Assembly: GCA_005281725.1 (NCBI GenBank)
Contig: SSBO01000009.1
Location: 5,092,363-5,156,362 of the forward strand
DNA length: 64,000 bases
Source of the DNA: Wuchereria bancrofti
Taxonomy: Eukaryota > Nematoda > Chromadorea > Rhabditida > Onchocercidae
Reading direction: 5' to 3'
Shown: positions 35,001-48,199 of the stretch, in pieces
Numbering within the stretch: position 1 is the first letter of the stretch
Layout of the letters: each line of letters begins with the position of its first letter
Made by a program: the position numbers and the translations under genes
The notes under the pieces: generated by a model
The model's database searches: none
What the model was told of the DNA's origin: nothing
The model's input: only the letters and a program-made list of their open reading frames with translations

Positions 35001-36992
35001 CAACTCGTGATTTGATTTTTCGACATCTGTAGAAAACTGGACCTGCATTTAAGAACTTAAATTATTATAGATTCCAAACCTCCGAAAAATGTTATTCAGT
35101 GCCACAGACTATAACGATCTTGCTGAATTGAAAGAAGAATTTTTGATGCCGAACGCTACAAAAGTTGTTGTTGGTGCTCCGAATAGTGTAAATCCATTTA
35201 TCGAACAGCGAGTTTTAAAGGTATCCTGTTTTCATTTTTTTAAATCTCTTAGTTTTTAATTGGAGATTTGTGAAGTTTTTTTTTTGCTTCAGATTTTAGC
35301 AATAGTTTTGGATCTAATTGATTAGTTATTAATTTCTGTTGATTTTGAAGATAAGTGTGTTTTACTGTCCTATTTTCATAAGTAAGAATTAAGATTTCGA
35401 TAGATGCATTTTAATAATAATTCTCAACCTTTAATACGTAATATGTCTGAAGTGGACGGAGAGTGATATTTTGAAAAAAAAAAACCAAGTTTATCACTGT
35501 TAAATTATGTATGTATCTAATCTATATATATATATATATATGTTCCATTCCATATATATATATATGTTCCATTCCAGGTCGAAGTTCATGAAAAGCGTGA
35601 TGCACTGTTGAATTTGATGCAAGACATATACTTAAAGAGTAATCCAGCATTAATAAAAATTTCTTATCTACTTCTACCCTAGATAGTAGTGTTTCCCTTG
35701 AGTGAAGAGAAAGCAGAGCAAATTTCACTGCATTATTTTCAAGTAAATCACAAAATCCTGTTTTTCTGAGATATAACACTGCAAGGCATAAATATTGAAT
35801 ATGACAAATAATTTGCATGCTTCTTTATCATTATGAACCTAATTGGCTTAGGAAACTAATTCTCTCACAAAACAATTCTTTATTGCAGGGGATGACAATT
35901 CACCACCAAAAACAATTATTTTTGTTAATACAAAACGTTTTGCAACAGTTATTGCATGTTATCTGTCGTTGAAAGGATACAAAGCTTATCCAATTCATGC
36001 GTGCGCTTTTGTTTCCGAATAAATTTGAAATTGTCGCATTTCAAATCATTTTCATGGTAGAAAAAAACTTGTAGGAAAATGCTGACTTATCATTCCTTAT
36101 ATCCATGAAGTATTTTGCATTTAAAGTTATAAACACTTAAACAGTTTGACTTCAGGTTGACTTTGATACTTTTTTCAGAAATCTTACTGCAAAATTACGA
36201 AGAGAAGCGATTGAAGCTCTGCAAAGTTCTGATTGCCACATACTGGTATCCACTGATGTGGCTGCGCGAGGTTTGGATATCAAGGGCATTTCACATGTAT
36301 GTTATTTCAGAATTTTATGGAATTTCATTTTTATATTAGAAGATGAAAATTATTTGAGATAAAATGTTTTGAAAAGTGTTACTCTTCTGAAATATTTCTA
36401 TTCTCAAAGTTTAAAGCTACAATATGTCTTATACATATCGAATCTCTTTCATTTATATCTGTCTTGTTGTTTAGATAATAAATTATGAAATACCCAGACC
36501 TGAAAGTTTTTTGTCATATGTTCACCGCGTTGGACGTACAGGACGCGTTGGAAATATTGGCCGTGCAACCACATTTTTTGCTCAATCCGTGGATCACGGC
36601 ATGGCTTTAATTCTTTACAGAGTACTATTTTGTACAATGTTTTTTACTCACAAATCTCAAAAAAATCCCTTGATTCGAACTATCAATTATTTTGAAGAAT
36701 TTTCAAATTATGCAACTAATGGTTTTGGGAATTCAATAACTTTAAATTTCATTGGAAGGAGCTCAAAATTATCTACACAGTTCTCGATTTTTTTTTTCTT
36801 TTTGATTGCCATTCTGACGTTCACTCTTTCACATTTCAGTGGCTTGAAATGAATAAGCAAGAAATACCTGTTTTCCTGCTTGAAGAAGCCAGGCGGCAAA
36901 TTAATATCGAAGATTTGCAGAAAAAAACAAGGGAAGAATATGAGAGAGCATTGTATAAGAGCTATGTGGAAAGCAGCGACGGAGAAATTTGA
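32089..36992 (+). CDS. DEAD-box RNA helicase, DDX3/Vasa group, divergent
   Basis: ATP-dependent RNA helicase. Thirteen exons: 32089(acceptor 32058)-32188, 32519-32660, 33127-33236, 33456-33551, 33756-33854, 34250-34380, 34630-34740, 35071-35220, 35578-35638, 35889-36000, 36179-36296, 36475-36621, 36840-36992; 509 aa and in frame throughout. Motifs: Q motif (F83, PLPIQ 104-108), I AITGSGKT (125-132), Ia PTKELAEQ, Ib TVGR (214-217, usually TPGR), II DEAD (238-241), III SAT (273-275), V ARGLDIK, VI HRVGRTGR (427-434). The VGNIGRATTFF after motif VI and the GEN...SFEE lead-in place it with DDX3/Vasa/LAF-1. There are no RGG repeats and the GG motif is missing (SFGEIPRK). The intron after exon 3 looks like GC-AG. 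The start could be further upstream. A germline paralogue is plausible, not proven. Confidence 0.92.
34082..34111 (+). repeat. Perfect 14-bp inverted repeat (hairpin) in a helicase intron
   Basis: TTATGGTCAGTCAG, a 2-base spacer, then its exact reverse complement CTGACTGACCATAA. It lies in the intron between helicase exons 5 and 6. Just upstream, TTTTTATTCTCTCC and GGAGAAAAATAAAAA form another near-hairpin. Confidence 0.95.
35523..35577 (+). repeat. Two tandem copies of (TA)nTGTTCCATTCCA at a 3' splice site
   Basis: Each unit is a TA run followed by TGTTCCATTCCA; the second copy ends in the AG used as the acceptor of helicase exon 9 (35578). The first copy ends in AT instead and so lacks the AG. 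Confidence 0.9.
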
Positions 36993-39052
36993 AGCTCAAA
37001 AAAGTATCTTATACCATTAGTTTACTTTGATAATTGTTAAGTGTTCCGTTGATTATGTGCAGATATTTTTTCCTATCTTAAATAGATTAAACTTTAGGAG
37101 GAACTCCGAATATGTTTTTGTAAAGTATGGGATTTCTGGTTTTTTCTTAATTCTTTGCTGTTCTAATTTCTCTATTTCAGAGTATTTCAGGACTCCATTC
37201 CTTGATTTTGATGTGGTTCAGCGCACTCTTCTTGGCTACAATGTATATTGAAAGATTTAAATTATGCAGATTTTTTTTTTTGCTGGAAAAATATTGCGGA
37301 CCAAAACTTTGTATTGATAAGATTAGTTCAATTTCTTTCTCTTAAACATGAGACATTGATAGTTTAAGCTTGGACTTGGACCGCCAGATTCAGAGAGTGT
37401 ACGGAATTTATGATTGCAGAAATTTTTTTACTGAAGTCTTCAGAGATAACTTAGTTCGAGCTCAATCAAGAAAATAGTGTGTTTAGGAGGAATATGTGTT
37501 ATACTTGTTTCAGTTTCTTTTGTTAATTTTATTGATTAAATTGGCAATAAAACTAATGTGCTTTTGAAACTGATCATCATGTATTCCGAAATAGCTTTTA
37601 ACTTTCATGTTTAGTACTTTTGAGTAAGTTGAGAAAATCTGGTGTAGATAGATGGAATTGACAGTATCTTTTCCTAAGCCCATATGTATAAGAGCATTAG
37701 CCTCGAGGAAAACACCTTTTAAAAAACAACAATCGTGATGACAGTAACTCATGGTAGTTGAACTTTTTTAAAAATATGTCGTCCAGAGCGTTGTTCCTTG
37801 AGAAAAACATAGCGTTATTTTGTATGATGCCATCAGCATTCCATTTCCTACTTTCAAGGTCATGAAAAATATGGAAATCCTCAATGTCACATCATCTCAA
37901 CTAAGAGACAAATGGGTGGGTTATCCTAGATAGTATTGGAGAACTTCACAAACTTTTATTTTTAATTTTTGAATGACTCAGCAAATTCCGGAAAGTGCAT
38001 ATTTTTCACCTATAAACTGAAACATCTATTGATTTTTTTAAAATTTCGTCTTAAAATTTCCCATAAATTTCAACTCGAAGTCCTCGACAATTTTCCACCT
38101 AATATCATAAAATATGTTCATTTCTTATGGCATCTAATAATACGCTATTTTTGGTTTAACCGCGTACATGTAAAAAAATTGTCAAATGACATACTTTGTA
38201 ACGCACCGATACCTTATAATTTTTATCATTTTGTAGAGTTTCTGAGTTTTTTAAATTCTTTTGCTATAATACGTAGATCCGTAATGTTTCTGTTGATAAT
38301 CACAAATTCTGCTGCAATTCAGTTAAACATTATACCGAAAGATTGTTTTTTGTCATCGCTTCAGAACAGTACTTAATCCCTCAGTACAGTGGCTTTTCTC
38401 TGGATTGATGATTTAGAGATTGATGACTAATCTACCTTGTCAAGATTGTATCAGGTAACTTATATGGTTGATGAAAACAAAAAATTCGCTGCTTCACAGC
38501 TTATTTCCACTTATCACCTTAAATTCGAGAAACAAACACTTCCCTTCTTTTGTTTCGGAGGAAATACAACCGTGTTGAATTTATCTAGTAATTAGAGCAA
38601 GGGAAAGTAAAATAAGGTAAAACAGTTCGTATGAGAGGCTAATTTTGTTATTTAACTGGAAGAGATGCTTAGGAAATCCTTAATTCAATTAAATGGAAAC
38701 AAGTAACTTTGACATTTTGCTGAAATATCTCTCATCCCTGATTCAGTGACTGGATTTTTTATTTCGTTAAAAAAAGAATTTCAGTTGGACCGTAATCATT
38801 CGACGTGAAACATAATGCCGTTTTCATATTACTCAGTACTGCAAACAGATTCAAATTTGTTTTCTTATTAATTTACTGCACGTTTCGCACTATGGTATAG
38901 CAACTCTAAGTTTATATCATGGTCTTTTATTGTCTATTAGTAAACCTTAGAGAATTTCAATTCTTTGAAAATTGAAATTTTGGAAGACGCTGTTTATTAA
39001 GATGGCTCATCTGTCGGTCTGTTCAAAAGTGCATTTTAGGAATAGGAACGCA
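36993..39052. other. Intergenic, nothing clear
   Basis: A 135-codon + frame (37969-38376) rich in Phe, Ile and Leu has no motif or splice partner and is probably chance. No other structure was seen. Confidence 0.5.
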
Positions 39053-40280
39053 ATGATATCAGTTTGGATCATTCATTTCGTAATATTTACATACTTTGGA
39101 TATGGAATCGGGAAATCCCGAAATCGTTGTGACATAATGCATCATAAACATTGCTGCAATCCGTTTATTTACAACATATGTTTCGAGAAGGTGCACTTTT
39201 CATCGTATTTTAGAATGTTATCACTCTGCAAGGCGCACATAAGTTATGTTTCAACATGAAATTATCTGAAGATGTTAAATGTGAATGAAGGTTTACATTG
39301 AATTGTCTTTTAGTGCCATCGGTGGGCAACTCTGAACTGCTTCCGAAACATAGCACAGCGTGACCAAAGTGTTGCGGATTTAGTTGACGTGAAGGTATCC
39401 TTTGTGTCCGCTGTTAATCATAAAAGTAGTAGAAATGAAGTAATCGACAAAATAAAGGGAACAGCCATTATTGAATTGATCGTTTTAATTTACTCCAACT
39501 ATTCGAATTCTCATTTTAAATGTGAAATATTTGGAAAGTTTTAAGATAAAATTATCTGCCGTGCATTTATAAGCATAAATTCTTTTCCGGTACCTCAGTT
39601 TTTCACCGTTATTCATTGAATATTTGGTAAATGTCATTTTTTAGGAATGTGGCACAGTTAATGCAGAATTTGCGCCATGTATTCAGAAAGAGATTGCTGA
39701 TCAGATATTCTATGATTGCTGTAAATTATATGTTGAATCGAAGTGCCATGAACTGTGCCGATATGAAACAAACCGCGACGTGGCGCAATCACTTGTGTGT
39801 TGTTTTCCAGTTTAATGTTTATTATTACGCTGATGCGCACACGGCAATCACGCCTTGTTTTTTCATCTAAGCAGTTTTATCATCATGGACTCTTAACTTG
39901 ATGTTGTTTCTCCCATATGGAAGGGAAATTGACGGTAAAAGGTAAAAAACAGCTAAGTGTTTCATTGCTTTTGAACATTAAAGTAACGTAGATATACATG
40001 ACCAAATGTATGCTTTCAGTTACTGGAGACATTCCATAAGAAGAAATGTTCTTTGGATAACATATCTTCTATACTATATTGTGCATCCCAAAATCGAGAC
40101 AATCGGTTATGTTGCAAACAGTTTGGTCTAACATCGCCAAAATCTGGTACTGGTCGGAGATGCCTGCAAATGTGCGATCCATACCGTTTAGACATTCCCA
40201 TTCTACGAAAAGATTATTTTATCTGCCTAAGTAACTGGGATATCATCATGTATTGTCATCACGGTGGACTCAGGTACTAG
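39053..40280 (+). CDS. Secreted cysteine-rich DB-module protein
   Basis: Four exons (39053-39190, 39314-39394, 39645-39794, 40020-40280), all phase 0, giving 209 aa. It begins with a hydrophobic stretch MISVWIIHFVIFTYFGYG that reads as a signal peptide, then a Cys-rich secreted part. The pattern FYDCCKLYVESKCHELC ... ILYCASQNRDNRLCC ... RRCLQMCDPY ... FICLSNWDIIMYC is that of the nematode DB module: CC, V..C..LC, C..Q..DN..CC, C...C. The N-terminal part (CDIMHHKHCCNPFIYNIC) adds four or five more cysteines. DB-module proteins are nematode secreted or cuticle-associated proteins of poorly known function. An acceptor-like TTTTAG lies 13 bp before the ATG. The single exons are short, so the gene is easy to miss by ORF length alone. 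Confidence 0.88.
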
Positions 40281-41937
40281 GAAAAGTCTGACATGTGTGC
40301 ACTATACTCATCTTGTCAATAATGCCGTGTAGTACAACTGTTACAGAACAAAGATGACATTTGCAACATTTGCTGACAAACACTAGTGCTCGAGTCACAT
40401 AACCTTCTTCACACTTTCCATTCCTCACTTTTTGTTTGCTCATATCCAACTTTCCTCTTCAAGAACTTTATGCCATTGTTGTTGTTCTTGATGATGTTGC
40501 TCCTGTTGCTAATTTACTAGAGAAATCACCGGGAAGTTGATTTTTATCTGCTATTTTGTCAACTTGTAACTTTCATAAAAGCTAAGGTAGTAGAAACTAC
40601 TTCTACGAAGTTGGACAATGTTATATAATGTATGGAAAAACCTGGTCTAGTTCGACAATATCTCAAAAAAAGAATATCCTTTAGTTAAACATGCAAAATA
40701 CGGAATAATTACAACTAATTCAGTGTACAAGTTTATTTACTTTTCACTTCAGCAGACATCACGAATTTCATGCTGTTTCTCTTTAAGAATTGAGAAAAAG
40801 GCTGTTGATGATTGAATTTTTTTTTTCCTTTCCTTTTCAATAGATGGGGCGTGAAGGTGTAAGTAAATTTTACACTTTTTGATTTGTGGGAGTGGAAGGG
40901 ACATCTCATATAAGAACATGTTTTTTTTTTCTTTTTTTTTTATTGTACAAGTTCGGCTAATAATCTCTTAGTGAATTATGAGCGATTCTCTTGTAGTAGT
41001 TTGAACAATTGATCCACGGCATTTGATTCGGGTGCATTTAATTGTAACTATTGTTATGTCGGGTGAGACTCATTTTTGAACCGATATTGATAGTCAAACT
41101 ACCTCGGTAATTTGATCATTGATTGGAATTTTTGCGGGCTGTCCGAATTAAATTGTGAATTCCATTCGCATTACTTTTTTCTTTTGGTTTTAGATCATAT
41201 CAGTTTCCTTAGCTATGACCAATTGCTCGATGACAAGCTTTTTTGCTAAACTGATCTAACCTTAAATACTTCTCAGATTCATTTTATTCACGTTGCTCTC
41301 GTATATCATATAATCGACTGATATATTTCGATATTTTTCCAAAGAAGTTTTCAACTAGAAAAGTGTCATTTGTTGGTAGTATCACCGTCCAGTGATTTGG
41401 GTTTTGAGCATGTCTGGCCTTTTTTAAGACATAATAAAAGTAATGAGTTTAATTTCTTGAATTTCTGTGTTCACTTAATTGTTTAAATGACTGACTTGTT
41501 GTGTGGTATATATTTGTCAATCACATATATATCTTTGTACTAATTAATTCGAATATTCAAATATACAAAGTTTTCTATTCCATCTCTCTTTTATTATGAA
41601 TGCTTAGCATCATGGTTTTATTATTTGCCCATCACCGTCATCAAATGAAAAGGAAGAAAAACACATTGCCTAGCAAAGATTTGTCACTTTCAATTTTTAT
41701 CAAAAGACCGTTAAATTCTCAATGTGCTCGTCCTACGCACATGCACTTGTCATTATGATACCTATCAATAAACATGAATGTCTGACCTATTGACCTAAGT
41801 ATTTTTAACGTGGCAACCTAAGTGCCACGTTAACTCATACAAGATAAGCTTGGTAATTAATGTGTTTCAGGAATTTGATTATCTAATTATAATTCAGGAA
41901 TTATTCATTAGCGAACTTTCAAGCACTAAGAAGAAAC
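40281..41937. other. Intergenic, nothing clear
   Basis: AT-rich with T-runs near 40919-40942. Probably includes the bestrophin promoter; two acceptor-like sites (TTTCAG at 41865-41870, ATTCAG at 41892-41897) lie before its ATG. Confidence 0.5.
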
Positions 41938-44900
41938 ATGACAATTTCGTATGAGGAGGAATTGTCGTCACTGATGTTGCGATGGCGGGGGTCTCTATGG
42001 AAAGCGGTACTAAAGGATTTGATCGCTTTCTACTTTGCGTATTATATTATTCTATTTTTCCAGGTATTTCTAATACTTTAATTCCTAGTTACGCAACTTT
42101 TTGTTTACTTGAGATATTCTCTGAAATGTTGAATAAATCTTTATGCAATAAAGAACAAAGAATAATGCTTTCCTCTTCTGTTTCTTCAAAATATGCCTCT
42201 TGTTAAACATAATGATTTAATAATTAGTAATCAGCAACAATAATAATAAAGTAATAAGTCATCAGCTAACAAGCAATAAGTTACAAATTACGGGCTATAA
42301 ATTACAATTTAGATGCTATAGGTCATAGGTTAAGTTTTGCAGCTTTCGATTTCCACTAAATTTCTAAGTATGTGAAATCTCGAATAGACAAAAACTTCTT
42401 GATGTGTTTCGTTTTTCTCCCTTGCTTTACATGTGAAAACAACTGCAGTTTTTGAAGCGGATCTTTTTAATCTAAAATTCCCACCCAAAATCTAAAAATA
42501 TGTAGTGACTGATGTTGTTCTGAGTCAGTTGAAGCTTATTCATTCATTAAAAATTCAGGATGGTTTAATTGAAGAAGTTTCATTCCAGTACTTTGCATTT
42601 ATTTCTTCAACATATATTCTACATCACATACAATTTTCCATTATACTTAAATATCACTTTTCAATGTTATCTATTAATTAGAAAGAGAATCATAAATTTA
42701 TATCTAGGGATTTGAAAAGTATTGCATTCTAAGGACTGATTAATTAGTGACCTGATTAATTAGTAACCTAATAAATGAAACTGCTCTGAGACTTCTGATT
42801 TTTAAAACTCACTTTTCAAAGGCAAAGTTAGAGTAAATGACATTTATTAGATTAATATTTACATGAAAAGTGGACATAAAATATTTGTTGCAGTGGTATT
42901 ATCTAGATGAAAAACAAAAAGAATACTTCACAGGATGGATTATTTGGTGCGAAATTGGCTCTCAGTATATTCCCTTATCATTTTTGCTTGGCTTCTTTGT
43001 TGCTGTTGTAGTAGCACGATGGTGGGAACAATTCAATTATATCAGTTGGCCTGATAAGTTAATGATGATGGTAGCAACGTGCTTACCCGGAGATCACAAT
43101 TTACCCGTTCGACAAGCTATTGCGAGATGGTCCAGCTTACAAGTTTGTTTTAAAATGAGTAATAGCCAAGGATATTGTCACAAATAACCATAAATACTTC
43201 TACGAAATATGTTTGCTATCATAACAAGCAATGATTTATTCATCAGTATGAATGAAATACATGAACGATGTTATTTTAGGCAGCTATTGCTTGGTCCGGA
43301 ATATCAGTTCGTACCTTAAAGCGATTCCCAACGGAACGACATTTAGTAGAGGCAGATTTGATGACTGAAGAAGAGTATAAAATGTTTACAGGTGTAGAGG
43401 CAAGACATGGCAAATGGTAAATTCAGAAGTTCAGGATTTAATTTAAAATTCAAAGATTTAAAAACGTATGCCACATAAGGATGAAATAAATCATCACCTC
43501 AAGCTTATCTAAGTAATTACTTTTGAATGAAAGTTAATTTAGTAAAAGAACGTAAGTTGCTGATGCATTTCCTAAAAACTACATTATTCAGTTCCCAGGT
43601 TTGTACCGATAATGTGGATATCAAATTTATTGGGAGCATTGTATCGACAACAACGAATTGATTCCGTGCAGCTTAATATGCTAATGCAACAACTTTACTC
43701 ATTCAGGGATGGTTTCGCTATGCTGTTTGTTTACGACTGGGTGAAAATTCCTCTTGTTTATACACAGGTAAACTTATTGTAGACTAGAGATTAATGTTAA
43801 TGAGGACAATGTACTTAATGACTAAAGTAATTTCGAATTCAAAGTGCACAATAATTTTTGACTTGTTCATCAAAAAATATGACTGCCACAAAACTTCACA
43901 AATTTTTAAGCTTTATAGGTAGTGGCGATAGCAACCTACGGATACTTTATGATCTGTTTGATTGGACGGCAACCGAAAATTGACGAACATTCAATGAGAA
44001 AAGAAGTATCCATATTGTTTCCAGTTTTTACAACTTTTCAAATATTGTTCTACATTGGATGGCTTAAAGTTGGCCAGTACCTAATGAATCCATTCGGTGA
44101 AGATGACGATGATTTTGGTTGCGTTTTTATTTTAATAATACTTTCAAGCCTTAATAACATTATAAGTACAACTTGATCAGTTTACTGATCTAACGAATGA
44201 TTCAAATTACTGATTCTGTACCATTTATCATTCTTTCATCTCATTTGGCGCACCATCAAAATAACTACAACGCATCAAAATAAAGAGGCTAAGGAACAAT
44301 AAGAATATTTACAAAATTGTCTGCACTTCACTTCAGGCAAAAATGATGTATTTGATGTATTGTATTTGATAATTATACGGCGTATGTTATAAGTCACTAA
44401 ACTTTCTCTAAATAACTGTAGTGGGAAATGAAAGGAAGAATCTGGTGATGACATATATTACTGTTATGATTAAATCACTTCATTTATTGTGGATGAAACT
44501 GAGAAATGAAAAAGTTCCTTGCGATAAAATAATGATAGAACGACTTTTTAGAGCTGAACTATGTGCTGGATCGAAACACATTCATTGCACATATGATGGC
44601 AACAGATTTAGCTAATCAGTTACCTACAATTAGCAGGAATGGGATGCGTGTTCTTCTCCCACATACGAAAGCATCATTTAAAATACAGGCGAGTGAATAT
44701 CAAATGAACTTCTTCTAGGAATTTCATATAGTACATCTGATCATTGGTTTGAAGTTTATCATCAAGCATTTATCTCCCTTTTAGTTTATTTAAGTTTCCT
44801 CACATTTTACTTAGATTTAGGATGTCATCCCAAAAAGTCATTTAACGGATTTCAAATTAACAGAAGACGAGATGAAACTTATTCAATTGGACGAACTCCT

Positions 44901-45003
44901 GGGAAACAGTGACAATGATCAAAAAACAACCAAACAAAAATCTGGGTTACTATCACGAAATATCGGAGTAAACAGAAAGTATTTGTTGACATTTCTCTCC
45001 TGA
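41938..45003 (+). CDS. Bestrophin-family anion channel
   Basis: Membrane pentamer forming a Ca2+-gated chloride/bicarbonate channel. Exons 41938-42063, 42894-43142, 43280-43416, 43599-43767, 43919-44117, 44552-44688, 44821-45003; 399 aa, in frame. Visible hallmarks: N-terminal MTISY with RWRGSLWKAV; the neck region IPLSFLLGF, keeping the Ile and two Phe that line the pore neck; RWWEQF; YISWPDK; FVPIMW; and the Ca2+ clasp NPFGEDDDDFELN (about residues 284-296). Four membrane segments are expected. The last intron appears to start GC (CAG|GCGAGT), the only junction that keeps the DVIPKSHLTDF frame. The C-terminal tail after residue 340 is short compared with vertebrate BEST1. Nematodes have many bestrophins, so no orthologue is named. 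Confidence 0.94.
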
Positions 45004-47481
45004 ACAACAGTAGATTATAACTGGTCTTAAGTTTCAAGAAATCTACATTACCTAAGTAAAACTCTAGTGATAGATTAGTTCTGAAGAGTGGAATTTGAAA
45101 ACTTTTCAGGGTGAATTGCAGATATGCCCGAGAAAGAACTACATTCATCTGATTCTTATGTCGCGTACTTCACATTTATCGACTGATTTGCTTTAAAAAT
45201 TTCGAAGACAACTTTTTATTCTGCTTAAAGAAATGAAAAACATATCAATATGCGCAAAATTTAAAAAGGAACCTTCTTATGTACTGAATCTTATACCCAA
45301 TTCTGAAAAAAAGATTATCAGACTAATTTTTACATTAGAACTTGAACAACTAAGATTTAGTTTCGGAAACTATAAAAATATGAAAAAAGAACAGCAACTT
45401 ATATAGTAATTTTCTTCATTATTCTTATATAAGCAGCAATTCTTCCATGTCCATTCGGCGCTGTCGATACTATAGCTTTCTAGAACATACCGATCATTTT
45501 TTACTACTAATGGCGATGTTGCTAAAAAAGAATGTACCGAAAACATGAAATTAATTTTGGTGGAAAGGGAAATAATCCAAAAATTGAACGAACACACTGG
45601 TGAAAATTTTTAAACAAATCGTTCTTTCAATCATAACAAAAAAGTTACGATGAAAAATTTAATTAAGAATTCATGTAGTTGTGCCATGCAAAATAGCTGA
45701 AAAAATGCATTCATACTGAGAGTTCAAATTAATCTGAACTCTGTCTATTCCTTTGTCACACGTACTCATGCAACAATAATGATATTATAAGGAAACATAT
45801 AATTCACATAAGATGAGCTGCAGGTAATTAAACATAAGTTCATTTTTTGCAACAGTTATTTCATTAGCATATGAAAAAATATACCAGCGACAGTGGAACA
45901 AATTCAAGGGAATGAAAAAAGATGATTATACTTTTCAGTATTGCAGCGATATATAAAATTTCGCAATAACTTTGTGTTAGTAGAAATTTGTAGATTTCTA
46001 TTAACTTTATTGGAATAGCCCTTAACATTTTAGACCTCAAGTGAGAAATCATTTATCTAATACTCATCTTCCAATTGTACTTAATTTATGCATCATTTAT
46101 CACTTATCATTTATCTAATCAATTTAATTGTCTAAAATGTTAGAACCTGTAAACTGCTCTGAAAGTCAAACTTATATTCGATGGTTAAAAGGTTATAAGC
46201 TGTTTGTTCAATTAACTTTCTTTGTGATATAAACCCAATCTGTTGCAATGTCGAAATGCTGCAGAGGTCTTCCAGTCACTCCTAGAAGTTAATTGACGTA
46301 ATGTTATAGACCAACTTCCACTATAAAAAGTGAGGAGTTGTCACTCGGTGAGTCAGTGTCCACTACAAGGAGTAAAACCACGGTTCTTTCTTGTTTAGTT
46401 ACCGGACATAGCTTTGATTCAGTTTCTCTCAGCACTCATTCACTTTCAATAAACGTTAGTGCAGCAGTAGCAATAATAGTAATGGAGCAAAGAGGAACAA
46501 CAGTTACAAAGAGGAAGCATGACAACTTAGTGGACATTCAGTGGACTGTTGGTATAATTTAATAATCACTTTGTTCATTTCTTTCCTATTATTGTACAGG
46601 CGCGATAGTTTACGAACAATAGAGTAAAAGAACAATGGAGCTATCGTCGACGTTGTTCGGCAGTTTCGACAACAATAAGAACATATACTATTAAAAAAGG
46701 TTCAACAACGGGCGTATAAGTGAATGTCTTGAAAACTAAAATTATTGAAATCAGTTGTATTAAGTACGGAGTCGACATGCAAATACAGATTGTCAGAAGC
46801 TCTGGCAAAGACCACAGTATGAACTCTTCAATAACAGTGTCTGAACTTTCATTCATGATGTCAGGAAGACTATTCTTTTTCAGATTAAATAGTGTTCAAC
46901 TAATTTTGTACCGAATAATTAAGTTGAGAAATTGAAGGTTCGTTTGAAAACTCCAAGGAAAAACTGGACACAACCTTCTTGAATACTTGATGTTATGTGG
47001 TACAAAGTTTATTTTTCAAACATAAAAGTAGCTGTTCAAGGGAATGTTGAAGTAAGCTTTAAATTGTTATCGTTTAACAACCAATGAAGTACAACAGATT
47101 TCAAGACATAACGGATAGGTAAGCGATAGACTAATTTTTGAATGGTTGTGCCTCAATCAATATTAATTGTACTTCGATTGCATTTAGCATAGAAGTGGAG
47201 AACCGTATTGGACGGAAAACAGTGCACAGCATAGTGCACATATCACTAAATTAAAACGAGATTGGCAATAACTATAAGTGATTAGTGAAAACTAAGTAAT
47301 TGGCATATTAACATTCTCCATAATTTCAATTTACTTAGTAATTTAAAGGACATCGGATTGTTTTATACTTATAAAGACTAAGTTCAAGGAATGTAGAAAA
47401 GAAATGAGGGAAGCACATTTTATTTTTCGGTTATTTACTGATTTAAATGTTTTGTTATTACTCTCTTTGTAAATGAGAAAT
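45004..47481. other. Intergenic, nothing clear
   Basis: No exon chain found. A 74-codon + frame at 46338-46562 has no domain. A short ATTTATC-rich stretch lies at 46090-46120. Confidence 0.5.
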
Positions 47482-48199
47482 TAGGACGGTGGAAATCAAC
47501 AAATGAATGATGCTTGTCTGGGTGGCTTGCAAACAGATATCAATGCCTCCATTGACTGTTTTTCATCACAGCAAACATTAGAAAGTCCAGAAATTTCACA
47601 AACTCCTAATAAAACCCCACTTACGTACTTCTGCACTCAACGAGTTGGCGTTTACTTGCAGTTTCCTTCTTGTAAAATAAGTGTAGGAGGATTCAAAGTA
47701 ACTAAATTAAAAACCGAAAGAAATAAAATTCTCTTCCTTTCGATCTTCAGTTCACTAATTCATCTCAAACACTGTAATCTCAGCCTGCTCTTGCTAATTA
47801 CACATTCTAGGGAAATCCTATGATCTATGTCTCTTTGTACTTTGCGATAAGACTTGTGAACAATGTGAATGAAATTTTCAGGTAAGCTGAAAAAAATTGG
47901 CAAAACAATTGCTCTTGTTAAGTCAGAACTTCTCGGACAGTGCCAAAAACATGATCAGTAGCCGATAATCTATGAAGATGAAAGCAATTTGCTAACAGCA
48001 AAAGAACACAAAAAATGGGAGTTACAAGTACGCAGTAGGGCAAGGTATTTCAGTGGGAAAGATCACTCATCTTTCTCTGAAAGACTTGAGTCAGGAGAAT
48101 GTAGTAGTGCTTGATATCTTCAAAGCAAGATTGCTTACTGATCAAGTGATAGGTGGTGATTTAACTAAGAAGAACAAAGTAATTAGGATTCTTCTTCAA
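47482..48199 (+). pseudogene. Possible decayed coding segment, family unknown
   Basis: Several pieces read like protein on the + strand but do not join cleanly. One is a 106-codon frame (47503-47823) with DACLGGLQTDINASIDCF. A second, after the acceptor TTTTCAG at 47881, encodes KLKKIGKTIALVKSELLGQC and hits an in-frame TAG at 47959-47961; the same frame then continues PIIYEDESNLLTAKEHKKWE. A third, in a shifted frame from about 48052, encodes VGKITHLSLKDLSQENVVVL and stops at 48199-48201. The in-frame stop and shift suggest a pseudogene, though chance cannot be excluded. Confidence 0.3.

Noticed and set aside
37969..38376. 135-codon + frame
   Set aside because: Ile/Phe/Leu/Asn-rich with no motif; isolated from exons on either side.
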